NCBI GenBank assembly: GCA_004123355.1
Contig: SCHM01000005.1
Location: forward strand, 1,364,001 to 1,428,000
DNA: 64,000 nt
Origin: Amphirosellinia nigrospora
Taxonomy: Eukaryota; Ascomycota; Sordariomycetes; Xylariales; Xylariaceae
Direction of reading: 5' to 3'
Shown here: positions 59,916-64,000 of the stretch, in pieces
Position numbering within the stretch: position 1 is the stretch's first letter
Layout of the letters: each line of letters opens with the position of its first letter
Notes under the pieces: model-generated
The model's database searches: none
What the model was told of the DNA's origin: nothing
What the model saw: only the letters and a program-made list of their open reading frames with translations
Position numbers and translations under genes: made by a program

Positions 59916-60442
59916 TAAAAAACAGTATTTATAATAGTGTTATTGCTAAACCTTACTAAAATATTACCTTTATATTTTATAACACTACGTAGCACTATTA
60001 TACTTATATAATACCGCGCATTATATATAATAACATTATTCTTATAAACAATATAGTTACGACAACGTTTTTTTTTATAACGATATTATTACGTATAAAT
60101 ATTATAAATATATTTTGCAAATAAGCGTAAAATAATTAAGCATTATTATTATTTTTTTATATATTAGTTACGATTAAATATTATAATTATAACTTTTATG
60201 GGGATATATTTAAAATAACGTTTATTAATTAAAACTAGGTCGTACGGATAAATCCGTATTTTAATTATATATAATCGATTTTTTAAAATAAAAAATTTTA
60301 AAACTAACGTTTAATTATAATAAAAAAATTTATTTAACGTATATAAAATATAAATAATAAATTAAAAAAACGAGCTAAAAAAAAGCGTATAATAACTATA
60401 TAGCCGTTATTAATAAAATCGAAAACTTTAAAAACTTCGCAA

Positions 60443-60615
60443 AGTTACAACCTAGCTAATAGTGGCCACAACCCATTACGCCAAGCACTTTAAACAGGGC
60501 AAAAGGAACGTAAGGTTAGCCAAGGTGGAGGCTTGGCAACCTATTGTGGACTATATGGATTACGGATACACCTGCTTAGCCACAGGTTAGGGCTAGGGCT
60601 GGGTACTCCGTAACT
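60443..60615 (+). mobile_element. Short unmutated insertion E2 (solo-LTR-like, 173 bp)
   Basis: A moderate-GC island. It begins AGTTACAACC and ends CTCCGTAACT, giving perfect AGTTAC / GTAACT ends, with CGCAA on both sides (60438-60442 and 60616-60620). It aligns with the element at 51393, sharing TAGCCAAGGTGGAGGCTTGG-type sequence, a GTGG(A/G)CTATAT block and CGCCAA, in the same orientation. There is no coding capacity and no RIP mutation pattern, so it probably inserted after the host region had been mutated. Confidence 0.8.
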
Positions 60616-62074
60616 CGCAAAAAACTTTAAAACGAAAAGCTAAATTTATTATTAAAACAAACTATTATTATATAAAAATATAAATATTATCGCTAAATAT
60701 ATAATATTATAAAATTATTAAAAGCTAATATTTTTAAAATATTTAATTTAATTAAGCAATAATATTTAAAAAGTAGTTAATAATTTAATATAAATTATTT
60801 TTAACTAATAGTTTTTAAAATTTAAAGTTTATTTAAAAATTAAAAAAGAATTAAAAAATATTATAGCTTATTATTTAAATACGCGTTTTAAAATAATTAA
60901 TATTAAACTAAACGTTTTAATATATAAAAAATCGAAACTTTATATATATTTAATAGTATAATTTATAAATTTAATATTTATTAAATATAATAAAATATTT
61001 TTTAATTAAAACTAGTTTTATATAGCTTATAGTTTTAAAACTATATATAAAAATATTAAAATATTAATTTTAATATTTAAAAATAATAACTATAAATAAT
61101 AAACTAGTTATAAATTAATAACTAAAACGGATTAACTTTTAATTATAAGCAATAATAAATTTATCGAATTATTTAATAATATAATAAAAAAAAATATTTT
61201 ATTTTATATTTTAATTAATTTTCCGTTTAATAATAATAAAAATAATATTTTGCTCGGCTTAAATAATATAAAAAACATTATAAAAGTTTAAAATAATATT
61301 ATATATAAAATTTTTAATAGTAAAAAAAATATTTTTAATAAATATTAAAATAATAAACGTTTAATAAAATAATATAAAAAAAGTTTAAAAAAAAATCGAA
61401 GCTATAAAGCTCGAAAATATTAAATTAAAAAATATAATATAAAATATTAAGCGTTAAAATTAATAAATATATTATTAAAATAAAAATTTATTAAATAAAA
61501 TAAACTTTTTATAAAATAATATTAAAATAATAATAAAAAAACTATTTAAAAAAAAATAAAAACTAAAATTTTAAATTAAAAAATAATAAATATAATTAAA
61601 ATTTAAAAGTAGAATTTTTAAATAATAAAACTACTAATTAATATAATTATTTAAAAATATAACTAGAATTTTAATCCGTTTAATAATTATATTATTAGTT
61701 TTTATTAATAATAATATTATTTAAAAATAATTTATTAATAATATAATTATAATAACTAATTAATATAAACGTTATAATTTAAGCTATAACTTAATTAACT
61801 ATTAACGTTATATTAAATAAATAAACTATAAAAATATTACTTTTATTAAAACTAATAATAATAATAATATTAAAACTAATAAAACTATAAAAAATAAAAA
61901 GCTATTAATAATAATAACGTTAAATAAATATATTATTAAAATAATAGCTAAACGTTATTATAAATTATTAAATAAAAACAATAATAATAATAATAATTTA
62001 TTAATAGTAATAAAAACTACTAAATTATTATTATTTATTTAAAAATAATTACGCTATAAAATATATATATCGAA

Positions 62075-62110
62075 GAAAAAAAAAACGAAGGAGAAATAGT
62101 TGTTATATTA
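62075..62110 (+). repeat. Polypurine run followed by a possible LTR start
   Basis: A purine-rich run (GAAGAAAAAAAAAACGAAGG, then AGAAA) is followed by TAGTTGTTATA and then by a patch with unusual GC (CGGACCGACGGCC, TAGTCCGGGGC, GCGCGCTTTTGCGC) to about 62240. This could be a polypurine tract and the beginning of a 3' LTR of a second element, but I found no matching second LTR. Confidence 0.3.
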
Positions 62111-64000
62111 AAAGTACGAAGTATTTGTTTGTTTTATTTAAATATGTTTAGCTATAGCTAGCTTTGCTAGCTATTAATAGCTATTAACGGACCGACGGCC
62201 TATTTAGTCCGGGGCAAATATTAGCGCGCTTTTGCGCTTTTTTTAAGTTATTTAAGTTATTTAGATTTATTTAGGTTTATATATAAATTGTTTTAAAAGT
62301 AGTATATATTTTTTATTTTTTTCGTTTATAAATAATTATTTTTTAATATAAATAATTTTAATAAATTTTTATAAAATTTAGTTTTTTTTATAACTTTTAA
62401 TTTATTTAAGTTTTTTAGTATATAATTTTTTTTTATTATAATATAATTTAAAATAGTTTTTTTTATTTAGGTTTTAATTTCGGTTGTTTTTATTTTAATA
62501 TATAAAAACTAGGTTTTAATTTTAAGCTATAATTTATAGTTATTATAAAATAGTGTTAATACTAGGGGGCAATACTAGGTTGGTTAGCTTAATTAGTATA
62601 TTTATGCTATTATATATTTTTAGTTTTTTAGTTATAAACTAAGTAGGCTATTTTTTTATTAAATACTAAAGAATTTGCCTAAGCAGCTATAATAGCTTAA
62701 TATTCCTTTTATCTTGCGTAAAAAAGGCTTTTTTATATATGCTACGCAATATTTAGCGCACATATAAATTACGTACTATATATTATATAGCTATTTAAGT
62801 ATTAATAATTATATAATTTATTATTAAGAATCTAATTAAGTATTAAATTTATATACTAATATTTTTTCTAGCTATAATATATATAATATTATAAGTTTCA
62901 GTCGAAAAATAATAAAAATTTTAAATTAACTTAATATTATAATTAAACTTTTTTTTATAACTAAAAATATATAATTAATTAATTAAACTAAACGTAATAT
63001 TATATATATATATAAGCTATATATTTTATTTTAAAACGGACTTATTTTTTATTTAGCTTAAAATTATTATTTATAAACGTTTTTATTGCTATTATAATTC
63101 TAGTATAATTTTTATTTATTTTAAAGTTTAAAAAAAAACTTTTAAAAATTTTATTTTTTTATATTTATCTAGGTATTTATTAAATAAGCAATTAAATAGT
63201 GCTATTTTTTAAAACCCCGGACTTTTTTTAAATTTAAACCTTTAGGACTTTTTTAGATCTAAAAAATAAATAAATAATATTAGTTATTTTTAACTAAATA
63301 TTATTTTTTTAATATTTAATAAGTTTATTAATTATAATAAAATAAATCGAATTAGTTATATATAAAATTTATAAGTTTTAAAATATTATAAATATTAAAA
63401 TATTAAATTAATTATTTTTTAAAAAATTAATATATTAATAATTTTTTTTTTAATAGTAATAAATAAGCTTAAGCTATTAATAATTATTATATAAAGTTTT
63501 AAAGAAATTTAGCTTTATTTTTTTTTTTACTAATTTTTTAATTTATAAATTAAATAAAATAAAAACTTTTAATATTTAGTTTTTTTAGTAGTTTAGTTAA
63601 CTTATTAGCTAAATTATTTTTAACTTTATATATATTAATTTAATATAGTTAGCTTATATTTTTTAGTTAATATAATAATATTTTTTATATACTTTTTTGT
63701 TTTAATATAGCTATATATTTAAACTAATTTATAGTTTTTATATTATTATATAAAAGTAATAAAACTATTTAATAATATTTTAAATTTATTTAAAAAGTTT
63801 TTATTTATGCTAGATTATTTGCTACTTTATTTATTGCGATATATTTATTTTTAATAAAGTTTTTCGCTATAACTAATTATAGTTTAAAATATTATAATAT
63901 TAGCGCGTTATTTAAAAATATAATATATTTTATTAATAATTTATATTTTTATAAGTTTAATATTAAAATAATATTAATAATAGCAAATAAATTTATATTA

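Larger units (their letters stand above)
50100..64000. other. A+T-rich, RIP-type repeat block
   Basis: In lines sampled by eye roughly nine bases in ten are A or T. TpA is very common, while CpA and TpG are scarce; many surviving C and G sit in CpG or AGCT. Long open frames are absent. This is what repeat-induced point mutation does to transposons in Pezizomycotina. The block contains at least one full-length LTR element, an inverted repeat, tandem duplications and two unmutated insertions, listed separately. It runs to the window edge, so its full size and whether it is a centromere, subtelomere or interstitial isochore cannot be told. Confidence 0.9.

Noticed and set aside
60055-60194. AGTTAC..ATAACT interval of 140 bp as a third short element
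   Set aside because: End motifs match, but the interior does not align with E1 or E2 and there is no convincing target duplication; in this composition the ends can arise by chance.
50100-64000. CRISPR-like arrays or mitochondrial DNA as an explanation for the A+T-rich block
   Set aside because: No regularly spaced repeats. The paired LTRs with transition differences and target duplications fit RIP-mutated nuclear transposons, and no mitochondrial genes are seen.

Overview
The window looks like nuclear DNA of a filamentous ascomycete (Pezizomycotina, most likely a Sordariomycete). Thirteen recognisable genes carry short introns (about 50 to 170 bp, rarely longer) with GT..AG ends. Their products match fungal families: an Atos-like protein, Fyv7, a kelch surface protein, a LIM-RhoGAP, a GNAT, a Cya5-type PPR protein, SRP68, a membrane-anchored multicopper oxidase, mitochondrial Hsp70, a DUF2415/WD-like protein, L-2-hydroxyglutarate dehydrogenase, a coiled-coil hypothetical protein and an MFS transporter. 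The last 14 kb are an A+T-rich block with the signature of repeat-induced point mutation (RIP).

Layout. 0.9-8 kb: Atos-like (-), fyv7 (+), kelch protein (-). 8-13.8 kb: gene-poor. 13.9-17.7 kb: LIM-RhoGAP (-). 17.7-23 kb: promoter of the RhoGAP, then gene-poor DNA that includes an apparent orphan promoter/leader near 19.0 kb. 23-30.6 kb: GNAT (-), Cya5-like PPR (-) and SRP68 (+), the last two divergent. 30.9-33.8 kb: multicopper oxidase (+). 34.5-40.6 kb: SSC1-type Hsp70 (-) and DUF2415 protein (+), divergent. 41.2-42.7 kb: L2HGDH (+). 44.1-45.4 kb: coiled-coil protein (-). 47.8-49.6 kb: MFS transporter (+). From about 50.1 kb the sequence turns abruptly A+T-rich.

The A+T-rich block is not structureless. 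It holds a full-length LTR retrotransposon (52476..59207) with two 290/293-bp LTRs that differ mainly by C-to-T and G-to-A changes and with matching 5-bp target duplications. It holds a large inverted repeat (50313..50577 / 51338..51745). It also holds two short, unmutated, mutually related elements (51393..51532 and 60443..60615), each with a perfect 5-bp target duplication and the same kind of GTTAC..GTAACT ends. The first sits inside one arm of the inverted repeat, so the other arm preserves the empty site. These look like solo LTRs or small LTR elements that landed after RIP.

Caveat on gene models: most genes contain frame breaks, and in those I resolved base by base the frame is restored by adding one base (or 3n+1). 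This affects housekeeping genes such as mitochondrial Hsp70 and SRP68, so it points to consensus deletion errors in the assembly rather than pseudogenes. The genes are mostly unlinked housekeeping functions, not an operon or a metabolite cluster. I saw no tRNA, rRNA or CRISPR.
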